Assembly: GCA_014879765.1 (NCBI GenBank)
Contig: JACSRL010000412.1
Coordinates: 1 to 26,760, forward strand
From: Anaerolinea sp.
GTDB lineage: Bacteria > Chloroflexota > Anaerolineae > JAAEKA01
Reading direction: 5' to 3'
Length of the DNA stretch: 26,760 nucleotides
Each line of letters opens with the position of its first letter. Within the stretch, counting starts at the first letter, position 1. Made by a program: the position numbers and the translations under genes. The notes beneath the pieces were generated by a model. It did not search any database. It had not been told where the DNA came from and saw nothing but the letters and a program-made list of their open reading frames with translations. Below are positions 1 to 7,444 of the stretch, piece by piece.

Positions 1-82
1 AGCAGAGCCAATCATGTGCCCCCCAGCTCACCTCCCTGGGGCGTGGCTGGGTTGGCTCTGCTCAGCGCGTTATTGGCGCTGA
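1..82. repeat. Two adjacent hairpins at the window start
   Basis: AGCAGAGCCAA (1-11) is the exact reverse complement of TTGGCTCTGCT (51-61), giving an 11-bp outer stem. Between them an imperfect inner stem (GCCCCCCAG against CTGGGGC) can form. Immediately after, TCAGCGC (62-68) pairs exactly with GCGCTGA (76-82) around a 7-base loop. There is no T-run after either hairpin, so they do not look like simple intrinsic terminators. They could be a 5' leader structure, a replication or transfer hairpin, or the remnant of a repeat. The function is unknown. Confidence 0.6.
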
Positions 83-152
83 CCTCCTCCTGCAACCCGT
101 GCCGCTATGCGCATCCTTGCCGCGGTGGCACAGGTACCCGCGAACCTTCACA

Positions 153-180
153 TCGTCGCGTTTCAACTTCTTGGCGACGA
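153..180 (+). promoter_or_regulatory. Leader hairpin before the radC ribosome binding site
   Basis: TCGTCGC (153-159) and GCGACGA (174-180) form a perfect 7-bp stem around a 14-base loop. It ends about 10 bases before the strong GGAGG (191-195) of the radC-like gene. The position suggests an effect on translation or mRNA stability, but only the pairing is seen. No convincing sigma-70 promoter was found between 83 and 200. Confidence 0.4.
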
Positions 181-200
181 CAGACTTCAAGGAGGCGCCC

Positions 201-995
201 ATGCAGACCCAACAGTATCAGCTCACCCTCTACTTGCCAGACGACGCCATGCAGCCGGCCGTGGCCCTGCCCAAGCCCGACCGGCCGCGCGTCAAGGACC
301 TGTCCATCCGAGAGGCGGCCCTCCAGTACCTGGGCGAGCTGCCTACCGGCGAGAAGCCGGTCACCCGCCTGCTGCACTACGGCGCCGGCGCGTTGGCCAC
401 GGATGAGTTGCTGGCCTGCGTCTTCAGCGCAAACGGTAAGGGCCACGCCGACGCTCAGCACCTGCTCAGCGCCTTCGAGGGTCTGCCCGGCCTGGCGCAA
501 GCCACCATCCATGAGCTGCAACAACACCCCGGCATCGGCCCGGCGCGCGCTGCACAGGTCAAGGCCGCGCTGGAGCTGGGCCGGCGTTTGCTGGTGGCCG
601 CGCCACACGAGCGACCGCAGATCCGCCAGCCGGCCGACGCGGCCAACCTGCTCATGGCCGAGATGAGCCTGCTCAGCCAGGAGCACCTGCGCACCGTGCT
701 CTTGGACAGCCGCAATCGGGTGATCAGCATTCCCACGGTCTACATCGGCTCGCTGAATGCAGCCGCTGTGCGGGTCGGTGAGGTCTTCCGCGAGGCCATC
801 CGCGCCAACGCTGCCGCAATCGTGGTCGTCCATAACCACCCGTCGCACGATCCGTCCCCCAGTCCCGAAGACGTCCAGGTGACGAGGCAGATCGTCGAGG
901 CCGGTGGTCTACTCAACGTGGATGTACTTGACCACCTCATAATTGGTCGCCAGCGCTTCGTCAGCATGAAGGAAAGAGGCTTGGGCTTCAAGTAG
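201..995 (+). CDS. radC: RadC family JAMM-domain protein
   Basis: This 264-residue protein has the RadC/UPF0758 layout. A helix-hairpin-helix-like segment (around residues 108-125, HPGIGPARAAQVKAAL) is followed by a JAB/JAMM metalloprotease-like domain. The putative zinc site is complete: E194, then H211-x-H213-x7-S221-x2-D224 (sequence HNHPSHDPSPSPED). RadC proteins were once linked to DNA repair, but that role is not supported biochemically, and they are common on mobile elements. I start at the ATG at 201 because GGAGG lies 5 bases upstream. A longer open frame from 99 would run through the leader hairpin without a good binding site. The gene heads the forward cluster that includes an ArdC-like protein, which suggests a role in element establishment. 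That role is inference; the family call is firm. Confidence 0.9.
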   Translation: MQTQQYQLTLYLPDDAMQPAVALPKPDRPRVKDLSIREAALQYLGELPTGEKPVTRLLHYGAGALATDELLACVFSANGKGHADAQHLLSAFEGLPGLAQATIHELQQHPGIGPARAAQVKAALELGRRLLVAAPHERPQIRQPADAANLLMAEMSLLSQEHLRTVLLDSRNRVISIPTVYIGSLNAAAVRVGEVFREAIRANAAAIVVVHNHPSHDPSPSPEDVQVTRQIVEAGGLLNVDVLDHLIIGRQRFVSMKERGLGFK

Positions 996-1044
996 CTTGT
1001 CAATTCCAACGTAACTGTGGAATAGAACGGAATGACGATGCGGA

Positions 1045-1077
1045 CCGTCCCGACACAACCGGGGCGGTTTCTTTTTG
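1045..1077 (+). terminator. Intrinsic terminator-like hairpin between radC and the next gene
   Basis: CCGTCCC (1045-1051) pairs with GGGGCGG (1061-1067), with one T-G wobble, and is followed by TTTCTTTTT. It lies 50 bases after the radC stop but only 15 bases before the next start codon. This leaves no room for a separate promoter, so the downstream gene would need read-through or regulated attenuation. Confidence 0.6.
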
Positions 1078-1091
1078 CCAGGAGCAAACCC

Positions 1092-1301
1092 ATGACCACC
1101 CTCGCCAACGCCATCTACAAGGCCAAAAAACTGGCCCTGGAAAAACAGGCCACGGCCTACGTCATCTTCGACCCCAGCCACCTGGACAACCCGCCCGATC
1201 TGGCCTACTACGCCGCCACCGAGGAGGAGGCCGACACCTTCTTCGCCGGCTGTGAGATCGTGGACTCGGTGGAGCCGGAGGACGTCGTGGAGGCGCCATG
1301 A
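1092..1301 (+). CDS. Small acidic hypothetical protein
   Basis: This 69-residue acidic protein has no family I recognise. The N-terminus (MTTLANAIYKAKKLALEK) looks helical. It is followed by a hydrophobic strand (TAYVIFDPS) and an acidic tail rich in Glu and Asp. AGGAG at 1080-1084 sits at good spacing from the ATG at 1092. An upstream in-frame ATG at 1032 would translate through the terminator-like hairpin and is less likely. The last codons overlap the next gene as ATGA (1298-1301), so this gene and the ArdC-like gene are probably translationally coupled. It could be a partner of the ArdC-like protein or an unrelated accessory protein. Confidence 0.7.
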   Translation: MTTLANAIYKAKKLALEKQATAYVIFDPSHLDNPPDLAYYAATEEEADTFFAGCEIVDSVEPEDVVEAP

Positions 1302-2152
1302 CCAATCAAGCTGTCACCCAAGCAACCAACGAGATCCTGGAAGCCTTCCGCAGCGGGCGCCTGGCCGAGCCCCTTGCGCAGACCTTCCTGCACAGCGGCC
1401 TGCACTGCGAACGTTGGAGCTTCACGAACCAGATGCTGGTGCACCTCTTCGGCTACAAGGACGCCGCTACCTACCGGCAGTGGCAGGACTTGGGCCGGCA
1501 GGTGAAGCGCGGCGCTCACGCCATCTACCTGATGCGCCCCAACCTCAAGCTGGCGCGCGTGACGGACGATGAGACCGGCGAGGAGCGCACGGTGCAGGCG
1601 GGCCTGCGCGGCTTTGGCTGGTTCCCTGTCCACGGCCTGGAGGACACCGTTCCCATCCCCGACTTCCAGGGCAATGCATATGACGCATCTGTCGCTACTG
1701 GCCGCGCCTTCGTGGCCACTCTGCCGCTCTTGGACGTGGCCCAGGCATGGGGCATCACCGTCGCCACCTACCACGGCGGTGAGGGGCGCGCCCTGGGCTA
1801 TGCCCAGCCCGGCCAGCAGATTGGCTTGGGTGTGGCCAACCTGTCCACCTGGGCGCACGAGCTGGTGCACCAGGCCGAGCACCGCCTGGGCGCGCTGACC
1901 AAGCGGGGCCAGGATCGGGAGCAGGAGATCGTGGCTGAGCTGGGCGGCGCAGTGCTGCTCACGGTGCTGGGACAGCGCGCGGAGGCCGACTGGGGCGGCG
2001 CGTATCACTACATCAGGAGCTACGCCAAGGCCAAGGACGGCGAGGGGCTGTTGCGTGAGGTCATGCAGGTGACCAGCCGCATGGCTGCGGCCGTCAAGCA
2101 CATCTTGGATGCAGCCGAGGCGCTACGCGTTGAGCAGCCAGCTACGTCGTAG
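1298..2152 (+). CDS. ArdC-like antirestriction zinc metallopeptidase
   Basis: This 284-residue protein has two parts typical of ArdC-type proteins. The N-terminal region (about 1-95) resembles the ArdC ssDNA-binding domain: a W-SFTNQMLVHLF stretch, then YRQWQDLGRQVKRGAHAIYL. The C-terminal part is a zincin with the motif HELVH (H187, E188, H191), and E214 in AELGGAVLL is a likely third ligand. ArdC proteins protect incoming mobile DNA from restriction in recipient cells. The start overlaps the previous stop as ATGA. The length is close to that of known ArdC proteins. The protease activity and the antirestriction role here are inferred from the family. Proximity to RadC-like and methylase/helicase genes supports a mobile-element establishment function. 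Confidence 0.85.
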   Translation: MTNQAVTQATNEILEAFRSGRLAEPLAQTFLHSGLHCERWSFTNQMLVHLFGYKDAATYRQWQDLGRQVKRGAHAIYLMRPNLKLARVTDDETGEERTVQAGLRGFGWFPVHGLEDTVPIPDFQGNAYDASVATGRAFVATLPLLDVAQAWGITVATYHGGEGRALGYAQPGQQIGLGVANLSTWAHELVHQAEHRLGALTKRGQDREQEIVAELGGAVLLTVLGQRAEADWGGAYHYIRSYAKAKDGEGLLREVMQVTSRMAAAVKHILDAAEALRVEQPATS

Positions 2153-2171
2153 CGCGGAACCGGTTCCGCGC
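2152..2171. repeat. Perfect 20-bp palindrome containing GGAACCGGTTCC
   Basis: GCGCGGAACC followed by GGTTCCGCGC is a perfect 20-bp palindrome. It begins at the last base of the ArdC-like stop codon and ends just before the AAGGAGG of the GIY-YIG gene. It belongs to a GGAACC-GGTTCC family found at several places in this window. Confidence 0.85.
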
Positions 2172-2187
2172 GCCAAGGAGGCAAGCG

Positions 2188-2469
2188 ATGCCCCGCATAG
2201 TCTATCTCATCCACCTGGACCGGCCCCTGGCCCACGCGCGCCACTATCTTGGTTCCACTGACGACCTGGAACGCCGGCTGCACGAACATGAGCAGGGCAA
2301 TGGCTCCAAGATGTTGGCCGCAGTCGCGCGTGCCGGCATCCCCTGGCGACTGGCCCGCACCTGGCCGGGTGACCGCGCGTGGGAACGCCGGCTGAAGCGC
2401 TATAAGAAGTCCAAGCGATTGTGCCCCTTCTGTAGCGCTGGCGCGCATGGGCGGATGCAGAAACCATAG
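2188..2469 (+). CDS. GIY-YIG domain protein
   Basis: This 93-residue protein is almost entirely a GIY-YIG fold. VYLIHL (5-10) stands for the GIY strand and HYLGST (19-24) for the YIG strand. DDLERRLHEH supplies the conserved Arg (R29/R30), and a later helix WERRLKRYKKSKRL carries the usual Glu and basic residues. Stand-alone proteins of this size (the UvrC/YhbQ-like group) are putative structure-selective or homing-type nucleases. AAGGAGG is well placed before the ATG at 2188. It lies within the mobile-element cluster, after the 20-bp palindrome. C-terminal cysteines (CPFC) may bind metal. The substrate cannot be told from sequence. Confidence 0.8.
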   Translation: MPRIVYLIHLDRPLAHARHYLGSTDDLERRLHEHEQGNGSKMLAAVARAGIPWRLARTWPGDRAWERRLKRYKKSKRLCPFCSAGAHGRMQKP

Positions 2470-2484
2470 CTCACGGAGGCAACC

Positions 2485-2661
2485 ATGACCCAACAGCCAC
2501 TCAATCAGTATGAGGCCATCGACATCGCGCAGCACATCGCCAACCACACCGGCAGCCCTGTCAAGGTGACCCATCTGGGCCACGCCAAGGGCGGCTCGCA
2601 GATCGGCCAAACGCCCAAGGCTGGCCAGTCCTACACCATCGTCTACCCAGAGCCCAAATAA
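2485..2661 (+). CDS. 58-residue hypothetical protein
   Basis: This short gene reads from ATG at 2485 to TAA at 2659-2661, with ACGGAGG at good distance upstream. The protein begins MTQQPLNQYEAIDIAQHIAN and ends YTIVYPEPK. An N-terminal helix is followed by a Gly/Lys-rich middle and a short beta-like end. I do not recognise the family. The strong binding site, the tight fit between neighbouring genes (15 bases after the GIY-YIG stop) and the following palindrome support it as a real gene. It may be a small DNA-binding or accessory protein of the element. Confidence 0.65.
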   Translation: MTQQPLNQYEAIDIAQHIANHTGSPVKVTHLGHAKGGSQIGQTPKAGQSYTIVYPEPK

Positions 2662-2663
2662 GC

Positions 2664-2677
2664 CGGAACCGGTTCCG
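2664..2677. repeat. 14-bp palindrome CGGAACCGGTTCCG
   Basis: A perfect palindrome 3 bases after the stop codon of the 58-residue gene and just before the GGGAGG of the next gene. It is the same core as at 2152-2171, in the same position relative to a ribosome binding site. Confidence 0.85.
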
Positions 2678-2692
2678 AGAACGGGAGGCATC

Positions 2693-2878
2693 ATGCCCAA
2701 GTACAAAGTGCTGGTTGACGTCGACGAAAACGACGGCGACGATGATGTGTTTGTCGTCTCGGTGACGGTTGAAGCCCCAACGCCTGCTGAGGCAATGGCC
2801 CTCGGAGAGGCCAGGGCAGTTGCCCGCTACGGCGAAAGCAAGGTGCTGGGCGCGTGGGATGCGCGCGAGCTGGCCTGA
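2693..2878 (+). CDS. Small acidic hypothetical protein
   Basis: This 61-residue protein has an N-terminal beta-strand (PKYKVLVDVDE), an acidic turn (Asp/Glu-rich around residues 9-18), a second strand (VFVVSVTVEA) and a helix ('TPAEAMALGEARAVARYG'). That is a compact beta-beta-alpha arrangement seen in many small phage and plasmid proteins. GGGAGG precedes the ATG at 2693 at normal spacing. I do not recognise a family. The next gene starts 5 bases after its stop, so the two are probably co-translated. Confidence 0.65.
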   Translation: MPKYKVLVDVDENDGDDDVFVVSVTVEAPTPAEAMALGEARAVARYGESKVLGAWDARELA

Positions 2879-2883
2879 TCCCC

Positions 2884-3447
2884 ATGTACGTCAAGCTGCA
2901 CGACAAGGCCGAGCGCCTGCGCTTCACCGTGCCCTGCGCCGCCTACGTAGCCGACAACGCCGACGGCCTGCTGCTCTTGGAACTGGTGGGCGCGGACAGC
3001 GAGAACCGCGCGGTCTGGAGCCACATCGTCAAGGCCCGCAGCGAGCGCAGCCTCACCGCCACCTCGGCCCACTTCCACGCCGGCGCGTCGACGGACGTGA
3101 TCTGCGTCGTGCCCACCACCAAGTACCACAAGGTGGAGCAATCGGGTCGCGTCCTCCTGCTGCACGATGGCCTGACGCGCTTTCGCTACGAGTACCTGTT
3201 GGGCGGCGATGACGACGCGCCCAGTCCCTGGTTCATGCTGGCTTTGCAGCAGCACATCCCCATCCCGGTGCTGCCCCACTGGGCGGCGGTGGTTTGGGCC
3301 AAGGCTCGTGAACTAAGCCTGGTGCGGCCGGCCGACGTTTCCTTTGGCCCAGCAGTGGTGTGGCAGTTAGACCTCAACCAGAACACCTGGGAACGGATGA
3401 TCCAGGACTTGGTGAAAGCCAGGAAGGTGACTGTGGAGGCGCGTTGA
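2884..3447 (+). CDS. Hypothetical protein (187 residues)
   Basis: This protein has no recognised family. It is mixed alpha/beta without a signal peptide or membrane segment. The first half has several beta-like strands (RLRFTVPCAAYVAD, GLLLLELVGAD, DVICVVPTTKYHKV). The C-terminal part is helical and Trp-rich (HWAAVVWAKARELS, TWERMIQDLVKARKV). I chose ATG 2884 because it follows the previous stop by 5 bases. A GTG at 2854 in the same frame would add ten residues and overlap the previous gene, and it cannot be excluded. The stop overlaps the next start as TGATG, pointing to translational coupling. The function is probably specific to the mobile element. Confidence 0.7.
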   Translation: MYVKLHDKAERLRFTVPCAAYVADNADGLLLLELVGADSENRAVWSHIVKARSERSLTATSAHFHAGASTDVICVVPTTKYHKVEQSGRVLLLHDGLTRFRYEYLLGGDDDAPSPWFMLALQQHIPIPVLPHWAAVVWAKARELSLVRPADVSFGPAVVWQLDLNQNTWERMIQDLVKARKVTVEAR

Positions 3448-3743
3448 TGGACATCAACTTCACCTTGACACCGGTCACCAGCCGAACCATCGTCCAAGGC
3501 AAGCGCACGCTGGACAGCCAGGTCTGGTTGCACGGCAAAGGCCAACTGGCCCGGGACTTCCTGCGCCGGTTGCGCCGGGCAGCTGCTTCGCTGGAGCAGT
3601 TGGGCGTGCGCTTTCACCTGGACGGCGACAACCTGATGATCTACCAGATCCCGCCCGCCATCCAGGCTGATTTCGACGCCAAGGGCGCAGTCATCGGCGC
3701 CACCTGGTCGGTGTGGGATGCGGGCGAACAGCCGCGCTGCTAG
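3447..3743 (+). CDS. Hypothetical protein (98 residues)
   Basis: The start codon overlaps the previous stop (TGATG at 3445-3449), and GTGGAGG lies just upstream. The protein has N-terminal beta-like segments (INFTLTPVTSRTIV, DSQVWLHGKG), a basic helix (LARDFLRRLRRAAASLEQLG) and further strands (VRFHLDGDNLMIYQIP). The Arg-rich helix could contact nucleic acid, but this is a guess. No family is recognised. A longer frame from 3360 lies inside the previous gene and was not used. Confidence 0.65.
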   Translation: MDINFTLTPVTSRTIVQGKRTLDSQVWLHGKGQLARDFLRRLRRAAASLEQLGVRFHLDGDNLMIYQIPPAIQADFDAKGAVIGATWSVWDAGEQPRC

Positions 3744-3745
3744 GC

Positions 3746-3783
3746 CGGAACCCCCGGGTTGAGCCTGTCGAAACTCGGTTCCG
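3746..3783. repeat. REP-like inverted repeat with GGGTTGAGCCTGTCGAAA loop
   Basis: CGGAACC (3746-3752) pairs with GGTTCCG (3777-3783). The 24-base loop contains GGGTTGAGCCTGTCGAAA, nearly identical to the loop of the copy at 7502-7538. The right arm ends next to the AAGGAG of the following gene. This loop sequence resembles the 'TTCGACAGGCTCAACC' type of dispersed repeat seen in many bacterial genomes. Confidence 0.8.
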
Positions 3784-3797
3784 AAGGAGTGAAGCTC

Positions 3798-4040
3798 GTG
3801 AAGACGTTCTACGTCCATGTTCCTGGGCATGGGGATGCCTATTCAGTGCAAGCTAACGATAAGGAAGAGGCCCGCCAACAGATGCGGGACTTTCTGTCTA
3901 CACGCTCGCGCGAGTGCAAACGTCTGCCCAGCGGCACAGCAGTTTGGGAGTTCACCCCACAAGCGCGGCGCATCATGGACGCCGCCCGCAAAGCGATGAG
4001 CCGCGATTACGCCGCGGCCGGCCAGATATTTGATCCGTAA
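3798..4040 (+). CDS. Hypothetical protein (80 residues)
   Basis: This small protein starts at a GTG at 3798 with AAGGAG (3784-3789) 8 bases upstream. Earlier in-frame starts (3759, 3789) lie within the repeat or overlap the binding site. The N-terminus is a beta-strand (KTFYVHVPGHGDAYSVQA) followed by a helix (KEEARQQMRDFLS) and a basic helical C-terminus (ARRIMDAARKAMSRDYAAAG). No family is recognised. It is the last small gene before a terminator-like hairpin and the large methylase/helicase gene. Confidence 0.65.
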   Translation: MKTFYVHVPGHGDAYSVQANDKEEARQQMRDFLSTRSRECKRLPSGTAVWEFTPQARRIMDAARKAMSRDYAAAGQIFDP

Positions 4041-4076
4041 GAGTGCTCAAGCGCTTTCTTGCGCCCACGATCTTCC

Positions 4077-4117
4077 AAGCCCCGAACCGCCCTCGCAAAG
4101 CGGCGGGGGCTTTTTGC
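4077..4117 (+). terminator. Intrinsic terminator-like hairpin before the methylase/helicase gene
   Basis: AAGCCCC (from 4077) pairs with GGGGCTT, with an inner CCGC/GCGG stem, followed by TTTTTG. It begins 37 bases after the previous stop and its T-run ends 28 bases before the next ATG. As at 1045-1077, the downstream gene has no room for its own promoter after the hairpin. Read-through or attenuation is therefore suggested. Confidence 0.65.
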
Positions 4118-4143
4118 TTCCAACCGCATCCAACGAACATCCC

Positions 4144-7100
4144 ATGGCACGACTGGCCTCCATCGAGAAAGCAGGATACTTCCCCTGCCCCACCAGCGTG
4201 GTGGAGACCCTGGTCTTGCGCCACATCCGCCTCCACCCCTGGGCGGTCGCCCCCACCTACATCCTCGACCCTTGCGCCGGCGAGGGCAGCGCCGTCCACA
4301 CCTTCGCCCAGGCCCTGACCAGCCTGCCCACATCTACCATGGCGGCCCACTACGCCGACATGGCCGAGCAGTGCCAGCGCCGCATCCACGTACGGGCGGT
4401 GGAGATCGACGCCGAGCGCGCACGAGCGGCCAAGGCGCTCCTGGGAGACCGGAACGTCGTGCACGCGGCCATCGAGAGCGTGTCGGCCGTGGGCCAGTTC
4501 GGCATCGTCTGGCTCAATCCGCCCTACGACCAGGTGTCCGGGGGACGCGCGGAGTTGCTCTGGCTGCGCATGTGCGCGCCCTTTGTGGGCGAGAGCGGCA
4601 TGCTGGTACTGATCGTGCCCGACATGTTTGTGGGGACAGGCCGCTATACCAGGGAGATGACCAGCGCGCTTCTTCAGGCCGGCTTCGGCTCCAGCCTGGT
4701 GCTGCGCTTCCCCGATCCTGAGTACGCACCCTTCAAGCAGGTAGCCATCCTCGCCAGCCGGCCGGTCAGCTCAAACAACTACGCCTACCGCAACATCGAC
4801 CTGGCAGTGGCCGGCGTCATCGGCCAGTGCAACCGAAACCACACCCACATCATCCGCGCCTACGACACCACGCCCAACCTGACGCGCGTGATCCGGGCTG
4901 AGCCGCGGCCCAGTGTCTTCGAGGCCGACCAGCCGGCGGCCATCATGGACCTGCTGGGCGACCCTGCGGGAGGTTCGAGCGCGCTGCGGCCGCTGGCTCC
5001 CATGCGTTCCGAGCACGCGGCCATGGTGGCCGCGGCTGGTATGTTCAACGGCGCGGTAGTAGGGCAGAAGATAATCAAAGGCACCACCATCAAGCGGGTG
5101 CTCAAGACCACCAGGCACTCGGAGACCGAGGCCGGCACAGAAGTCACGGAGGAGATTGAGGCGGAAGTGCTGGCTGCGCAGCTGGCCACCATCGACATGC
5201 GCACCGCAGCCATCGAGGTGGTCAACAGCATGGACCACAAGGAGCGCTTCGAGGCGTTGTTGGAGGCGCATGCGGCCGAGTTCGTGGACTTGGCCAAGCG
5301 TCTCTACCCGCCCGTGTTCACGCCGGAGGATATGGGACGCTATGAGGCAGCGCTCAGCCACATCCGCGCGCCGCGCGCTATTGGAGGGCAGCACAATGGG
5401 ATGTTTCCACCTCAGGCATTCCGCGCGGGTGCCATCCTGGATGGTTGGCGCAGACACAAAGTGGTGACGATGGTAGGTGAGATGGGCACAGGAAAGACGA
5501 TCGTGTCCATCGCCGCCTGCACAGTCAAGGCCCTGCAACGCAAACCCCACAACCAGAAGATCGTCGTGCTGCTGCCGCCCAAGGAAGACCTGGTGAAGAA
5601 GTGGGCCGAGGAAATCCGCACCGCGCTCAGGGAATACCAGCCCACCGTGGTGCACGCCCAGACTATCTCCGACGTGCAGGCCGCGTTCGCGCGCGATGGG
5701 CTGGTCTTCGTGCTGCTCAAGGAGACCACGGCCAAGATGAGCAGCGGCTGGGCGCCGGTGGAGCCGATCAGACCGCGCCAGCGCAGGCGGCCCAAGCCAG
5801 GCGCGATCCTCACCGGGGTACGACCGCCCCGCTGTCCTGCCTGCGGCAATCCCATCCTCTACGACGTGGACGACCCCGGCAAAATCAAGGCCCACTGCCA
5901 GCACTGCGGCACCCCCATGTGGACCGCCACGCGGCGCAAGAATGGCAACGGCAATGGCAGCGGACCTGGGTATGCTCGCTACCCGCTGGCGCGCTTCATC
6001 CGCGACCGCTATCGGGATCGGTATCTGCTGATCATCGACGAGGCGCATGGCTTCAAGAGCGGGGACAGCGCGCGATCGTACGCGGCCCAGGACCTGCTGA
6101 CCAGTTCCCACTGCGCTTTGCAGATGACAGGCACCCTCTACAACGGCATGGCCTCCTCGATCTACTACCTGCTCTGGCGCGCGCTGCCGGAGTTCCGCGC
6201 AGCCTGGGGATGGAGCGACGTGCAGCGCTTCATCAACCAGTATGGCCTGTTCGAGAAGATCACCCGCACCTACCGCGACAAGCACTCCACCAGCGCGTCG
6301 GGCTACGAGAACTTCACCGAGCGCAAGTCGGAGCGGCCCGGCATCCACCCGGCCATGATCGCCCTGCTGCTGCCCAGCACGGTATTCTTTGGCATTCGCG
6401 ATCTCGATGTGATCCTCCCGCCCTACGCCGAGCACACCCTGTTTGTGCCGCGGCCCAAGGAGTTGCAGGCGGTGGAGCGCTACCTGGACGAGGTCAGGTC
6501 GGACGCGGTCGCGCGCATGATGGACGGCGACTACCGGCTGATGGCGCAGTACAGTTGGGCCAACCTGGGCGCGTGGGACGTGGCCAGCGTCGGCGACGAG
6601 GTGGATGGGCACAGCCTGCCGCCCATCGCCTGCCCCGGTGATACACAGTACCGGCATGGTATGTGGATCAAGGAGGAGGCCCTCTTGCGCTTGATCGCGC
6701 GCGAGAAGCGGGCCGGCCGCAAGGTGCTCTGCTTCGTCGGCCAGATTAACCGCCGCGACCCCACCGGCCGGCTGTGTGCGTTGTTGGAGCGCTATGGCAT
6801 GCGGGGTGCGGTCATGCGGGCCGACGAGAAGCAGCGCGTCCAGTTCATCCGCCGCGCGTTGGCGCAGGGAGCAGATGTGGTCTTCACCTCGGCCCCGCTG
6901 GTGATGGTGGGCATCGATCTCCTTGAGACGCCTACGCTGGTCTGGTTCACCGCCGAGTACAACATCTACGTGGTGCAGCAAGCCAACCACCGCTCGTTGC
7001 GCATCGGGCAGACCGAGGATGTCCACGTCTACTACCTGGCCTACGACCGGACGCCGCAAGCCTTTGCCATGCACCGCATCGCCAAGAAGCTGGCCGCGGC

Positions 7101-7386
7101 CCAGACCCTGCAGGGCGACGTAAGGCAAGGTTTGGCTGCGCTCTTGGGCGAGGAGGACTTCGTCAGCCGGCTGCAGGACGCCACCATCACCAATGAGCAC
7201 TACGAGAGCGAGCTGTCCATCGACGACCTCCCGCCGTTGGTCTCCTTCGCGCCTGAGAGCCTGTCACCAGCTTGTCGAGGGATGGACGTCCAGATCAAGG
7301 TGCAGACCAACGGCCATGCCCGCGTGCGCGCGATGGTGCAGATAGAGGATCTGCGCCAGTTCCAGCAGTTGAGCTTGTTCGGCTAG
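4144..7386 (+). CDS. Methyltransferase-SNF2 helicase fusion (DarB-like)
   Basis: This 1080-residue protein joins two enzymes. Residues 1-280 are a class I SAM-dependent DNA methyltransferase with motif I (ILDPCAGEGS, 40-49) and catalytic NPPY (125-128), the pattern of adenine-N6 methylases. A linker follows. Residues about 425-1000 are a superfamily 2 helicase: Walker A GEMGTGKT (K451), a zinc-ribbon insertion (CPAC at 564-567 and CQHC at 585-588), DEAH (632-635), and motif VI QANHRSLRIGQ (946-956). ATG 4144 is preferred. A TTG at 4030 would translate through the terminator-like hairpin, although 4144 lacks a strong binding site. Methylase-helicase fusions on mobile elements, such as DarB of phage P1, protect incoming DNA from restriction. 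That role here is an inference, helped by the ArdC-like neighbour. Alternatively it could be part of a restriction system. Confidence 0.8.
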   Translation: MARLASIEKAGYFPCPTSVVETLVLRHIRLHPWAVAPTYILDPCAGEGSAVHTFAQALTSLPTSTMAAHYADMAEQCQRRIHVRAVEIDAERARAAKALLGDRNVVHAAIESVSAVGQFGIVWLNPPYDQVSGGRAELLWLRMCAPFVGESGMLVLIVPDMFVGTGRYTREMTSALLQAGFGSSLVLRFPDPEYAPFKQVAILASRPVSSNNYAYRNIDLAVAGVIGQCNRNHTHIIRAYDTTPNLTRVIRAEPRPSVFEADQPAAIMDLLGDPAGGSSALRPLAPMRSEHAAMVAAAGMFNGAVVGQKIIKGTTIKRVLKTTRHSETEAGTEVTEEIEAEVLAAQLATIDMRTAAIEVVNSMDHKERFEALLEAHAAEFVDLAKRLYPPVFTPEDMGRYEAALSHIRAPRAIGGQHNGMFPPQAFRAGAILDGWRRHKVVTMVGEMGTGKTIVSIAACTVKALQRKPHNQKIVVLLPPKEDLVKKWAEEIRTALREYQPTVVHAQTISDVQAAFARDGLVFVLLKETTAKMSSGWAPVEPIRPRQRRRPKPGAILTGVRPPRCPACGNPILYDVDDPGKIKAHCQHCGTPMWTATRRKNGNGNGSGPGYARYPLARFIRDRYRDRYLLIIDEAHGFKSGDSARSYAAQDLLTSSHCALQMTGTLYNGMASSIYYLLWRALPEFRAAWGWSDVQRFINQYGLFEKITRTYRDKHSTSASGYENFTERKSERPGIHPAMIALLLPSTVFFGIRDLDVILPPYAEHTLFVPRPKELQAVERYLDEVRSDAVARMMDGDYRLMAQYSWANLGAWDVASVGDEVDGHSLPPIACPGDTQYRHGMWIKEEALLRLIAREKRAGRKVLCFVGQINRRDPTGRLCALLERYGMRGAVMRADEKQRVQFIRRALAQGADVVFTSAPLVMVGIDLLETPTLVWFTAEYNIYVVQQANHRSLRIGQTEDVHVYYLAYDRTPQAFAMHRIAKKLAAAQTLQGDVRQGLAALLGEEDFVSRLQDATITNEHYESELSIDDLPPLVSFAPESLSPACRGMDVQIKVQTNGHARVRAMVQIEDLRQFQQLSLFG

Positions 7387-7408
7387 GAGTCGCAATCCGA
7401 TTGCCCTC

Positions 7409-7437
7409 TTTACACGAGGGATGTCCTGTGCTATACT
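7409..7437 (+). promoter_or_regulatory. Near-consensus sigma-70 promoter
   Basis: TTTACA (7409-7414), a 17-base spacer and TATACT (7432-7437) match the sigma-70 consensus closely. It points rightwards from just after the methylase/helicase stop. The next gene is on the opposite strand, so the transcript would be a small RNA or an antisense RNA to that gene's 3' end. Confidence 0.55.
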
Positions 7438-7444
7438 GTGGTCA

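Noticed and set aside
16..666. Plus-strand frame overlapping radC
   Set aside because: It is Ser/Arg/Pro-rich and out of frame with the JAMM motif, a typical shadow.
4771..7200. Long open frame on the minus strand opposite the methylase/helicase gene
   Set aside because: It is an antisense shadow caused by high GC and codon bias. It has no recognised domain, and the plus-strand gene has clear catalytic motifs.
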